NCBI RefSeq assembly: GCF_014042355.1
Contig: NZ_JACEZU010000014.1
Location: forward strand, 140,243-204,242
Direction of reading: 5' to 3'
Origin: Rugamonas apoptosis
Lineage (GTDB): Bacteria > Pseudomonadota > Gammaproteobacteria > Burkholderiales > Burkholderiaceae_D
Length of the DNA: 64,000 nucleotides
Shown here: in pieces, positions 35,722 to 44,283 of the stretch
How the letters are laid out: each line of letters begins with the position of its first letter
How positions within the stretch are numbered: position 1 is the stretch's first letter
Position numbers and translations under genes: made by a program
Notes under the pieces: generated by a model
Seen by the model: only the letters and a program-made list of their open reading frames with translations
What the model was told of the DNA's origin: nothing
Databases searched by the model: none

Positions 35722-37227
35722 ATGAACACGCAAACCCTACACATCGGCCACTACATCGCCGGACGCCGGCAGGCCTCCGAATCGGGCCGGACCAGCCCCG
35801 TCTTCAATCCCGCCACGGGCACCGTCAGCGCGCAGGTGGCGTTGGCCGACCGGCGCGAACTGGATGCGGCCGTGGCGGCCGCGCAGGCCGCGTTCCCGGC
35901 CTGGTCGGCCACCTCGCCGCTGCGCCGGGCGCGCGTCATGTTCAAGTTCAAGGAGTTGATGGAGCAGCACGCCGGCCAGCTGGCCGCCCTGATCACGGCC
36001 GAACACGGCAAGGTTTTGACGGATGCTCGGGGCGAGGTCACGCGCGGCATCGAGGTGGTGGAATTCGCCTGCGGCATTCCGCAAATGCTCAAGGGCGAAT
36101 ATACCGAGCAGGTGGGCGGCGGCATCGACGCCTGGACCATGCGCCAGGCGCTAGGCGTGTGCGTGGGCATCACGCCGTTCAATTTCCCGGCCATGGTGCC
36201 GCTGTGGATGTTCCCGATGGCTATCGCCTGCGGCAACACCTTCGTGCTCAAGCCGTCCGAGCGCGATCCTTCGGCGAGCCTGCTGATGGCGCGCCTGCTG
36301 ACCGAGGCCGGCCTGCCCGACGGCGTGTTCAACGTGCTGCAGGGCGACAAGGACGCGGTGGAGGGACTGCTGGACCATCCCGATGTGCAGGCCGTCAGCT
36401 TTGTCGGTTCGACCCCGATCGCGCAAGCCATCTATAGCCGTGGCTGCGCCGCCGGCAAACGGGTGCAGGCGCTGGGCGGCGCCAAGAACCATATGGTGGT
36501 GATGCCGGATGCCGACCTGGCGCAAACGGTGGACGCCCTGATGGGGGCGGCCTACGGTTCGGCCGGTGAGCGTTGCATGGCGATCTCCGTGGTGGTGGCG
36601 GTGGGCGATGTGGGCGACCGCCTCGTCGAGGCACTGTGTCCGCGCATCCGTGCGCTCAAGGTCACGCATGGCATGGACCTGGCGGCCGAGATGGGACCGG
36701 TGGTGACCCAGGCCCACAAGGACAAGATCGTCGGCTACATCGAGCGTGGCGTGGCGGCCGGTGCCAGCCTGGCGGTCGATGGCCGCGATCTGGTGGTGCC
36801 CGGCCACGAGCAGGGCTTCTTCCTGGGCGGCAGTCTGTTCGACCATGTGACGCCGCAAATGGACATTTATCGCGAAGAGATATTCGGCCCGGTGCTATGC
36901 ATTGTCCGTGTCCCCGATTTCGCGGCCGCGCTGGCGCTGGTCAACGGCCATGAATACGGCAACGGCACCGCCATCTACACCCGCGACGGCGGCACCGCGC
37001 GTGAGTACACGCAGCGTGTGCAGGTGGGCATGGTGGGCGTGAATGTGCCCATTCCGGTGCCCATGGCATTCCACAGTTTCGGCGGCTGGAAGCGCAGCCT
37101 GTTCGGCGACCACCATGCGCACGGTCCGGAATCGGTACGGTTCTACACCAAACAGAAGGCGGTGACCCAGCGCTGGCCGGCGGCCACCGCGGCCGGCGCG
37201 GAGTTCGCCATGCCGACCATGAAGTAG
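35722..37227 (+). CDS. iolA: Methylmalonate-semialdehyde dehydrogenase (acylating)
   Basis: A 501-residue CoA-acylating aldehyde dehydrogenase, IolA/MmsA. It turns malonate semialdehyde into acetyl-CoA, the last step of inositol breakdown, and may also oxidise methylmalonate semialdehyde to propionyl-CoA. Key features: FNPATG, ITPFNFPAMVPLWMFPMA, catalytic Cys in YGSAGERCMA, FGPVLCI and the C-terminal PVPMAFHSFGGWKRS. The absence of the usual catalytic Glu (QALGGAKNHMV) is normal for CoA-acylating family members. The start ATG at 35722 follows GGAAGGA. If it makes propionyl-CoA, the prp genes of this window would receive it. Confidence 0.95.
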   Translation: MNTQTLHIGHYIAGRRQASESGRTSPVFNPATGTVSAQVALADRRELDAAVAAAQAAFPAWSATSPLRRARVMFKFKELMEQHAGQLAALITAEHGKVLTDARGEVTRGIEVVEFACGIPQMLKGEYTEQVGGGIDAWTMRQALGVCVGITPFNFPAMVPLWMFPMAIACGNTFVLKPSERDPSASLLMARLLTEAGLPDGVFNVLQGDKDAVEGLLDHPDVQAVSFVGSTPIAQAIYSRGCAAGKRVQALGGAKNHMVVMPDADLAQTVDALMGAAYGSAGERCMAISVVVAVGDVGDRLVEALCPRIRALKVTHGMDLAAEMGPVVTQAHKDKIVGYIERGVAAGASLAVDGRDLVVPGHEQGFFLGGSLFDHVTPQMDIYREEIFGPVLCIVRVPDFAAALALVNGHEYGNGTAIYTRDGGTAREYTQRVQVGMVGVNVPIPVPMAFHSFGGWKRSLFGDHHAHGPESVRFYTKQKAVTQRWPAATAAGAEFAMPTMK

Positions 37228-37279
37228 CCAGTGGTGGGCATCACCACATCATTTTAATAACAACGAGGAGACGTAACAG

Positions 37280-38539
37280 ATGGATCAGCGGATATTAAAA
37301 GCATTGCCCCTGGCGCTCACCCTGGCGCTGGCCGCCAGCGCGGCGCGCGCCGATGCCGGCCACGACGAGGAAGGCTTCCACGGCTACCTGCGTGCGGGCG
37401 CGGGCAGCAGTTCCAGCCACGGCCCGCAGAACTGCTACAGCCTGGGTGGCAATACCATGAAGTACCGCCTCGGCAACGAGTGCGACGCCTACTTCGAAGG
37501 CGGCTACACCCAGGAATTCGCCAAGACCCCGGACGGCGTGAGCTTCGTCGGCACGCTGTGGGCCAATGAGTGGAACGCCGGTTCCGAGTTCGGCGACGCC
37601 AAACTGGGCCTGGCCAAGGCCTATGTCGAAGCGAAGGGCATCGATGTGCTGAACGGCGGCGTGGCCTGGATCGGTAAGCGCTACTACTACCGTCCGGACA
37701 TCCACATGCTGGACCTGCAGTACATCAACCTGAACGGCACCGGTGGCGGTATCGACGGCGTCAAGGCCGGTCCCGGAAAATTCAGCTACGCCATCTTCAA
37801 GGACAACGACAGCATCACCATCAATCCCGCCACGGGCCTGGTGACCGACAACAAATCGGCCCTGCGCCAGAACCTGATCTACGAAGGCCTGCCCGTCAAC
37901 CCGGGCGGCACGCTCGATATCGCCACCTCCATCATCACGGCGCAGGGCAAGGACAAGCACAATGGCTGGCAACTGACCGTGCTGCACAAGCAGGACAAGG
38001 TGCTGGGCGGCGGTAACACCTTCGGCATCCAGTACGGCGTGGGCCCAGGCACGGGCATCGGCGTCGGTAACGACCGCATCGGCGCCTCCGGCAGCACCAC
38101 GCTGGGCAGCGATGTGACCCGCACCCGCGTCTTCAACGACCTGGTGATGCAGCCGACCCCTGAATTCAGCATGGAATTCGTGGCCCTGACCCAGCGCGAC
38201 AAGTCGGACGCGGGCGGCTCCAGCAACTGGACCACGTTGGGCGCCCGCCCCGTGTATGCCCTGTCCGAGCACTTCAAGCTGCAGATGGAGGTGGGCGCGC
38301 ACCGCGTCACCCAGCCCAACGGCGGCGACGCGCTGCGTTTGACGACCGTCACCTTCGCCCCCACCATCACGGCCGGCAAGGGCTACTGGTCGCGGCCTGA
38401 GTTGCGCGCCTTCGTCACCTACGGCAAATGGAACGACCCGGCGCGGGCCGCGCTCAATGCCAGCAACAACGCCGGCCCCGCATTCGGCGCCGGCACCAGC
38501 GGCACATCGGCGGGCGTGCAGGTGGAAGCCTGGTTCTAA
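37280..38539 (+). CDS. LamB-like carbohydrate porin
   Basis: A 419-residue outer-membrane protein with a signal peptide ending near ARADA. The mature N-terminus FHGYLRAGAGSSSSHGPQNCYSLGG and YRLGNECDAYFEGGYTQEFA is the maltoporin signature, and the chain shows alternating amphipathic strands and an aromatic C-terminal Phe (VQVEAWF). Being the last gene of the inositol operon, it probably gives the outer membrane a channel for inositol or inositol-containing sugars, rather than maltodextrin. The two Cys of NCYSLGG/NECDAY are conserved in this family. It lies 52 bases after iolA. Confidence 0.9.
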   Translation: MDQRILKALPLALTLALAASAARADAGHDEEGFHGYLRAGAGSSSSHGPQNCYSLGGNTMKYRLGNECDAYFEGGYTQEFAKTPDGVSFVGTLWANEWNAGSEFGDAKLGLAKAYVEAKGIDVLNGGVAWIGKRYYYRPDIHMLDLQYINLNGTGGGIDGVKAGPGKFSYAIFKDNDSITINPATGLVTDNKSALRQNLIYEGLPVNPGGTLDIATSIITAQGKDKHNGWQLTVLHKQDKVLGGGNTFGIQYGVGPGTGIGVGNDRIGASGSTTLGSDVTRTRVFNDLVMQPTPEFSMEFVALTQRDKSDAGGSSNWTTLGARPVYALSEHFKLQMEVGAHRVTQPNGGDALRLTTVTFAPTITAGKGYWSRPELRAFVTYGKWNDPARAALNASNNAGPAFGAGTSGTSAGVQVEAWF

Positions 38540-38580
38540 GGAGGGAAGGGGCCGCGAGCGGCCCCGGATGACGCACCCCG

Positions 38581-38613
38581 CAGCCCCGGCCCGCAAGGTC
38601 CGGGGCTGTTTTT
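38581..38613 (+). terminator. Intrinsic terminator of the inositol operon
   Basis: Perfect 9-bp stem CAGCCCCGG / CCGGGGCTG with a 10-base loop followed by TTTTT; 41 bases after the LamB-like stop. Confidence 0.88.
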
Positions 38614-38660
38614 ATTGCAACGCCCGATGCGCAGGGGGCGGGAATAGAGGGGACTATCGG

Positions 38661-38736
38661 ATTGCTCAGTGGAAAACGTGAGCAATGTGGTTTATGATCT
38701 GGCGATGACGCTGCCGTCGCGAGGGCAGCGTTTTTT
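38661..38736 (+). promoter_or_regulatory. Tandem stem-loops immediately before the GGDEF-EAL gene
   Basis: First, ATTGCTCA (38661-38668) pairs exactly with TGAGCAAT (38679-38686). Second, CGCTGCC/GGGCAGCG closes a 7-base loop and ends in TTTTTT at about 38736, two bases before the ATG. A TATGAT -10-like box at 38693-38698 with TGGAAA 17 bases upstream overlaps the first repeat. It could be an operator over a promoter or a structured leader. Confidence 0.5.
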
Positions 38737-38738
38737 AC

Positions 38739-41700
38739 ATGGGGCTCCACGTGCTTCTGAACCGCGTTCCGACCAACCCTGACTTCGTTGCCGATGCCTT
38801 GCAGCTGATTGGCGTGCCCGCTTGCGCCTGCGACGCGGCGGGCCTGGTGCTGGCGGCGAACGGGGAGTTGCTGGCCTTGTTGGGGCGCGACCCCACCGGC
38901 GCGCCGGTGGCCGAGCTGTTCGCGCGCCACGTGCGGGCCGACAGCGCGAGCCGGCTGGACGCCGTCCTGGGCGCGGCGGGTGGGCGCCAGTGGGACAGTT
39001 GCCTGAGCTGCGCGGACGGCCAGTACATCGCCGTGCAGGCCTGGGCCAAGCCGCTGCCGCCTGGCACTGGCGGCGCCACCATCGTGTTCCAGGACGTGAG
39101 CGCCGTGCAGCGCGACCACAAGGCCTTGCGCAAGACGTTGCTGGAACAGCAAGCCATCCTCGATAACGCGGCCGTCGGCATCCTGTTCAGCAAGGCCAGC
39201 GTGATCCAGGAATGTAATATCCGCTGCGCCGACATGCTGGGCTACGCGCGCCACGAACTCGAAGGCGCCGGCACCGTGGTGGTCCACGCGTCCGAGCAGG
39301 CCCACGTCTGGCTGGGGAAAGAGGCCGGGCCACCGCTGCGGCGCGGCGAATCCTATATGACGGAGATGCAGTTGCGCCGCAAGGACGGCACGCTGTTCTG
39401 GACCCGCTTGTTCGGCCGCGCCGTCGATCCTTACAACACTGACGACGGCACGGTCTGGATCGTCGAGGACATCGAAGAACGCCGCCGCGACGAGGAAAAG
39501 CTGCGCCGCACGCTGCTGGAGATGCAGGCCATCATGGATAATGCGCCGCTCGCCATCGGCTTCCAGCGCGACGACCGGGTGCTGCGCTACAACCAGCGCT
39601 TTGCTGAGTTCTTCGGCTTCGAGGGCGACAGCGGCATGGGCCGTCTGACGTCCGAGCTGTATCCCTCGCCCGAGGCGTTCGAGGCCGTCGCCAGGAAGGT
39701 GCGGCCGCTGCTGGCGCGCGGCAAGCCATTCCAGACCGAGATGGAGATGCGGCGCCAGGACGGCACCACGTTCTGGGCCCACGCCTTCGGCTATGTGATC
39801 AATCCGGGCCGCACCCAGCAGGATTCGATCTGGATCTTCGACGACCGCAGCGCCCAGAAGAAGGCCGAGGAGGATACCAAGCAGCTGCTGCTGGAACAGA
39901 AAGCGATCCTGGACAACGCCTCGGTCGGTATCCTGTTCTCCAAAGCGCAGCATATGCTCAGTTGTAATCCACGCCTGGCCGAGATGTTCGGCTATCAGCG
40001 CGAGGAGATGACGGGGCTGCACGCGTCGATCCTGTTCCCGTCGCCGGAGGCGTACGCGCGATTCGGGCTGGAGGCCAGCCCGCTGCTGGGCTGCGGCCTG
40101 CCCTTCGAACGTGACGAATTCCAGTTCAAGCGCAAGGACGGCACGCTGTTCTGGTGCCGGGTGCGGGCCAAGGCGGTGGACGCGGAACACAGCGACGGCG
40201 GCACCATCTGGATCATCGAGGACGTGAGCGAGAGCCGGGCGACCAAGATGGAGGTCGAGGCCATCATGACCAACGCCTCGATGGCCATCCTGTTTACCAA
40301 GAACCGCGTCATCACGCGCTACAACCGCGGCTTTGGCGAGATGTTCGGCTACCACGCCGACGAGGCGCTGGGCTTGCCGGGGCGTGCGCTCTACCCGTCG
40401 CAGCAGGCCTACGATGCACTGGGCGCGGCCGCCTCGCCGCTGCTGTCGGTGGGCAAGCCGTTCCAGATCGAAGTGGAAATGCAGCGCCAGGATGGCAGCC
40501 TGCTGTGGGCGCAACTGATCGGTTACGTGGTCAATCCGGCCGACCCCACCCAGGGCACGATCTGGATCATCGAGGACCGCAGCGAGCAGCGCCAGGCCGA
40601 GGAATCGCTGCGCAACGCGCTGCTGGAGAATCAGGCCATCCTCGACAGCGCGGTGCTGGGCATCTCGGTGGTTGAACATGGCTACAACCTGCGCTGCAAC
40701 AGCAAGATGGAGGAGCTGTTCGGCTACCCGCCGGGCGGCATGAACGGCCTGTCCGTGCAAGCCTTCTACGCCGACAAGGCGGCCTGGCAGCGGGCGCGGG
40801 CCGAGACGGCCGACGACTTCCTGGCCGGGCGCGTCAACATGTCCGAATACCAGCTGGTGCGCCAGGACGGCAGCACGTTCTGGGCCCGTTTGTCAGGCAG
40901 GCCGTTTGACTTGAGCCAGCCGCGCGGGCGTTCCGTGTGGCTGGTGGACGACATCACGGCGCGGCGCGAGGCGGCCGAAGCGGTCAGCCGCGCGCGCGAC
41001 GAACTGGAAGTGCGGGTGCTGGAACGCACGGCCGAACTGGCCGGCGCCAATGCGCTGCTGCAGGGCGAGATCGTGGAGCGGCGCCAGGCCGAGGCGCGCG
41101 TGCACCACATGGCGTACCACGACAGCCTGACGGGCTTGCCCAACCGCGCCCTGCTGGCGGACCGGCTGGACCGGGCCATGCTGGCGGCCCAGCGCTCCGA
41201 TCGCAAGCTGGCCGTCATGTTCATCGACCTCGACCGCTTCAAGACCATCAACGATTCGCTGGGCCACCTGACGGGCGACCAGTTGCTCAAGGAAGTGGCC
41301 GGCCGGCTGTGCCGCGCCGTGCGCGCCAGCGATACCGTGGCCCGGCTGGGCGGCGACGAGTTCGTGGTGCTGGTGCCCGGTATCCGCAACGTGGACGAGG
41401 CGGTGCAGGTGGCCGAGAAGATCATCGAGGCGCTGTCGGAGGCGTTCCCGCTGGAGGGACGCAACCTGCACATCACACCTTCGATCGGGATCTGCGTCTA
41501 TCCCGACGATGGAGGCGACGTGGAAACCTTGATGCGCCACGCCGATGCGGCCATGTACCACGCCAAGGCCAGCGGCAGGAACAATTACCAGTTCTTCACC
41601 CAGACCATGAATCTGGCGGCGGCCCGCCACTTTGAGCTGGAAAACAGCTTGCGCGGCGCGCTGGCGCAGGATCAGTTCGAGCTGCACTACCAGCCCATCA

Positions 41701-42392
41701 TGGACATCGGCACGCGCCGCCTGCACGCGATGGAAGTGCTGCTGCGCTGGCGCCGCCAGGACGGCGAGCTGGTGATGCCGGACCACTTCATCCCCATCAT
41801 CGAGGAAAACGGCCTGATCGTGCCGATCGGCGAATGGGTGATCCGCACGGCGTGCCGGCAAAGCATGGAATGGCGGCGCCAGGGGCTGCTGCCGGTGCCG
41901 CTGGCCATCAACCTGTCGGCACGCCAGTTCATGCACCGCGGCTTGATCGACTCGATTCGCGCCATCCTGGACGAGACGGGCATCGCGCCGGACCTGCTGG
42001 AATTCGAGATCACGGAAACGGCGCTGATGGAGCATGGCGAGCAGACGCTCGACATCCTGGGCCAGATCAACGCCATGGGCATCCGCCTGTCGATCGACGA
42101 CTTCGGCACCGGCTATTCCAGCCTCGCTTACCTGAAGCGCTTCCCCGTCAAGAAGATCAAGATCGACCGCGCCTTCATCAAGGACCTGGAGCAGAGCGCC
42201 GAGGATGGCGCCATCGTGGACGCCATCATCGCGCTGTCGGGCAGCTTGCAACTGTCGGTGGTGGCCGAAGGGGTGGAGACGGAAGGGCAGTACGCGCTGT
42301 TGCAGCGCAGCGGCTGCCAGTACGCGCAAGGTTATCTGTTCTCGCAGCCGGTGCCGCATACGACGGCCCAGCTGTTGTTGCCACGCGCCTGA
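38739..42392 (+). CDS. Multi-PAS GGDEF-EAL signalling protein
   Basis: A 1217-residue cyclic-di-GMP enzyme. It begins with about six PAS domains: one near residues 14-120, then five repeats starting near 137, 262, 386, 506 and 631, each opening with an A-I-L/M-x-N-A pattern and ending in a GTIWI-I/V-ED-type strand. A coiled coil follows, then a GGDEF domain (about 785-945) with an intact GGDEF and the RASD inhibitory site, and an EAL domain (about 960-1215). EAL reads EVL, but NLSARQF, DDFGTGYSS and KIDRAFIKDL are intact, so both synthesis and degradation are possible. No transmembrane helix is visible. The ATG is next to a hairpin and lacks a normal ribosome-binding site; GTG at 38751 is an alternative. 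Confidence 0.93.
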   Translation: MGLHVLLNRVPTNPDFVADALQLIGVPACACDAAGLVLAANGELLALLGRDPTGAPVAELFARHVRADSASRLDAVLGAAGGRQWDSCLSCADGQYIAVQAWAKPLPPGTGGATIVFQDVSAVQRDHKALRKTLLEQQAILDNAAVGILFSKASVIQECNIRCADMLGYARHELEGAGTVVVHASEQAHVWLGKEAGPPLRRGESYMTEMQLRRKDGTLFWTRLFGRAVDPYNTDDGTVWIVEDIEERRRDEEKLRRTLLEMQAIMDNAPLAIGFQRDDRVLRYNQRFAEFFGFEGDSGMGRLTSELYPSPEAFEAVARKVRPLLARGKPFQTEMEMRRQDGTTFWAHAFGYVINPGRTQQDSIWIFDDRSAQKKAEEDTKQLLLEQKAILDNASVGILFSKAQHMLSCNPRLAEMFGYQREEMTGLHASILFPSPEAYARFGLEASPLLGCGLPFERDEFQFKRKDGTLFWCRVRAKAVDAEHSDGGTIWIIEDVSESRATKMEVEAIMTNASMAILFTKNRVITRYNRGFGEMFGYHADEALGLPGRALYPSQQAYDALGAAASPLLSVGKPFQIEVEMQRQDGSLLWAQLIGYVVNPADPTQGTIWIIEDRSEQRQAEESLRNALLENQAILDSAVLGISVVEHGYNLRCNSKMEELFGYPPGGMNGLSVQAFYADKAAWQRARAETADDFLAGRVNMSEYQLVRQDGSTFWARLSGRPFDLSQPRGRSVWLVDDITARREAAEAVSRARDELEVRVLERTAELAGANALLQGEIVERRQAEARVHHMAYHDSLTGLPNRALLADRLDRAMLAAQRSDRKLAVMFIDLDRFKTINDSLGHLTGDQLLKEVAGRLCRAVRASDTVARLGGDEFVVLVPGIRNVDEAVQVAEKIIEALSEAFPLEGRNLHITPSIGICVYPDDGGDVETLMRHADAAMYHAKASGRNNYQFFTQTMNLAAARHFELENSLRGALAQDQFELHYQPIMDIGTRRLHAMEVLLRWRRQDGELVMPDHFIPIIEENGLIVPIGEWVIRTACRQSMEWRRQGLLPVPLAINLSARQFMHRGLIDSIRAILDETGIAPDLLEFEITETALMEHGEQTLDILGQINAMGIRLSIDDFGTGYSSLAYLKRFPVKKIKIDRAFIKDLEQSAEDGAIVDAIIALSGSLQLSVVAEGVETEGQYALLQRSGCQYAQGYLFSQPVPHTTAQLLLPRA

Positions 42393-42407
42393 ACGCGTGG
42401 TCACCCA

Positions 42408-43172
42408 TCAATCGATGGTGGCGATCACGGGCGCGTGGTCGGACGGCTGTTCCCACTTGCGCGGTTCGCGGTCGATCACGCAGGCGCTGCAGCGCGCGGC
42501 CAGCGCCGGCGACAGCAGGATGTGGTCGATGCGCAGTCCCTTGTTGAGGCGGAAGCCCAGCTGGCGGTAGTCCCACCAGCTGAACGACTTGTCGGCCTGC
42601 TCGAACAGCCGGAACGCATCCTTGAGTCCCAGTTCGTTCAGGCGCAGCAGCGCGGCCCGCTCGGGGTCCGACACCAGCACCTGGCCGGCCCAGGCCACGG
42701 GGTCGTGCACGTCGCGGTCTTCGGGCGCGATGTTGTAGTCGCCCAGCACGGCCAGTTGCGGGTGTTGCTGCGCTTCCTCGTGCAGCCAGTCGCGGAAGGC
42801 GGCCAGCCAGCCCAGCTTGTAGCCGTATTTTTCCGAGTCCACGCTCTGGCCGTTGGGCACGTAGGCACATACGACGCGCACGCCATCGATGGTGGCGGCC
42901 AGGATGCGCTGCTGGGCATCTTCGTAGCGGGGATTGTTCTTGACCACGTCCGTGATCGGCAGGCGCGACAGGATGGCCACGCCGTTGTAGGTTTTCTGGC
43001 CCGTGTACACCACCTGGTAGCCGGCCGCCTCGATGGCGGCAGCGGGGAACTTGTCGTCCGTCAGCTTGGTTTCCTGCACACACAGCACGTCGACCGGATT
43101 GGCCTCCAGCCATTTGAGCACGTGGGGCAGGCGCACATTGAGCGAGTTCACATTCCAGGTGGCTAGTTTCAT
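42408..43172 (-). CDS. xthA: Exodeoxyribonuclease III
   Basis: A 254-residue AP endonuclease/3'-5' exonuclease of the Xth family for base-excision repair. Catalytic residues are within WNVNSLNVR (Asn), VLCVQETKL (Glu), GDYNIAPEDRD (Asp/Asn), IDHILLS and EQPSDHAPVI (Asp-His). ATG at 43170-43172 gives the standard MKLATWNVNSLNVR; a longer frame is not conserved. It converges with the GGDEF-EAL gene, 15 bases apart, with no clear terminator between. The E. coli enzyme is about 268 residues, close to this length. Confidence 0.95.
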   Translation of the reverse strand: MKLATWNVNSLNVRLPHVLKWLEANPVDVLCVQETKLTDDKFPAAAIEAAGYQVVYTGQKTYNGVAILSRLPITDVVKNNPRYEDAQQRILAATIDGVRVVCAYVPNGQSVDSEKYGYKLGWLAAFRDWLHEEAQQHPQLAVLGDYNIAPEDRDVHDPVAWAGQVLVSDPERAALLRLNELGLKDAFRLFEQADKSFSWWDYRQLGFRLNKGLRIDHILLSPALAARCSACVIDREPRKWEQPSDHAPVIATID

Positions 43173-43674
43173 GATATGGGGGTTCCTTGCGAATTCAGTG
43201 GGGGCGTGCGCCCGGCGTGCGCGCATCTTACCGCAACCACGGGCGCCGCGTGATGTGAGCGCTGATCGCCGTGGGAGGGATGCCGCCGCACCCTCGGGTG
43301 TGGCATGAAACGGACAGGTATGCGATGATAATAATCAATATATTGTCCAACTGTCGTGTTTTACAAAAAAACATCGAAAACCTTTGTGTCTTGACCGCAT
43401 GAGGTTCTAGAATGTTGCAAAATCGAGCAAATGGAAAAATAATTGCCGATTATGCTTCACTGTTATCAAAATAGTACTAGAATCAGTTAACAGTGCGGCC
43501 AAAGAGCAATATACTTACACTTTATAGCGCTTAAAACTTTTGTTTCCATGTGGCAATCAAAATAGTTGCAAAATAGCGTACACTAGATGTTGTTGTGCGT
43601 TAATAGATGGTACTATTTGGAAATATTTGTCGTTTAACAGTCAACGATGCGCGAAGCATTTGTAAAGGAAGAAA
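43173..43674. other. AT-rich 500-base intergenic region
   Basis: No gene is visible. From about 43320 the base composition turns sharply AT-rich. It contains an inverted repeat CACTGTTA (43458-43465) / TAACAGTG (43488-43495), two GTTGCAAAAT copies and two ATCAAAATAG copies. It ends with AAAGGAAG before the next gene. It may be a regulatory region bound by nucleoid proteins or an undetected small RNA. Confidence 0.5.
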
Positions 43675-44085
43675 ATGCGTACTGCATTTGAAGCATGGGC
43701 GCAGCGCGATGGCCACATAGTCCGCCGGCGCGAAGACAAGCCAGAAGAGTATCTGGTATTCGAAACCCAACGTCGCTGGGTCATCTGGCAGGCGGCGCTC
43801 GAACACGGCAAGACGCCGGGCGGGCGCAAGACGGCTGCCCAAAAGGCGGCCGCAGCGGAGAAGGCGGCGGTTAGCGCTCGCTCCGCCGTGCAGCGGGCAC
43901 CGTCCATCAATCCGGACGAGGCTACCGTGCGCACCCAGGTACTCAACGAGGTGCTTGACGCGTTCTCCACCATCGGGGGCGAGCGCGGCATGGAGGACAT
44001 CCTCAAGGTGATCCAGGGCCTGAAGCAGAAACAGCAGCAGAAAGAAGTGGCCGAGGAACGGGTGGCCGTCAAGAAGCACGACTGA
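43675..44085 (+). CDS. Hypothetical protein, not recognised
   Basis: A 136-residue protein I do not recognise. It starts MRTAFEAWAQRDGHIVRRRE, has an aromatic/basic N-terminal part (YLVFETQRRWVIWQAALEHGKT), an Ala/Lys-rich middle predicted helical, a second helical region (TVRTQVLNEVLDAFSTIGG ... MEDILKVIQGL) and a charged Gln/Lys end (KQKQQQKEVAEERVAVKKHD). No signal or membrane segment. A good ribosome-binding site (AAAGGAAG) precedes the ATG. It follows an unusually long AT-rich region and is 5 bases upstream of the DUF1653 gene. The composition is typical of small DNA- or RNA-binding proteins, which is a guess. Confidence 0.8.
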   Translation: MRTAFEAWAQRDGHIVRRREDKPEEYLVFETQRRWVIWQAALEHGKTPGGRKTAAQKAAAAEKAAVSARSAVQRAPSINPDEATVRTQVLNEVLDAFSTIGGERGMEDILKVIQGLKQKQQQKEVAEERVAVKKHD

Positions 44086-44090
44086 CGGCC

Positions 44091-44279
44091 ATGCGCTTTC
44101 GCCATTACAAAGGGGGCGTCTACGAGCTGGTGAGCGAGGCGACCCTGGAAGCGGACCTGACGCCCATGATCGTGTATCGCGCGGCCGACGGTTCCGTGTG
44201 GGTGCGGCCCAAGGACGTGTTCTTTCAGCTGATCGAAGTGGACGGCGTCATGGTGCAGCGCTTTGCGCCCATTAACTGA
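44091..44279 (+). CDS. DUF1653 protein
   Basis: A 62-residue protein matching the DUF1653 pattern: FRHYKGGVYELVSEA, PMIVYRAADGSVWVRP and a short VFFQLIE end. It is a small beta-rich domain, function unknown, widespread in bacteria. It starts 5 bases after the hypothetical gene and may be cotranscribed with it. Length matches the family (about 60-80 residues). Confidence 0.88.
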   Translation: MRFRHYKGGVYELVSEATLEADLTPMIVYRAADGSVWVRPKDVFFQLIEVDGVMVQRFAPIN

Positions 44280-44283
44280 GCGC

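Noticed and set aside
38661..38738. GEMM-type c-di-GMP riboswitch before the GGDEF-EAL gene
   Set aside because: The hallmark GEMM bases (two helices around a conserved GNA-type junction) are not recognised. Only two simple hairpins are visible, so no riboswitch name was given.
43458..43495. Inverted repeat as an insertion-sequence end
   Set aside because: No transposase, no target duplication and no second end. It is listed only as part of the AT-rich spacer.
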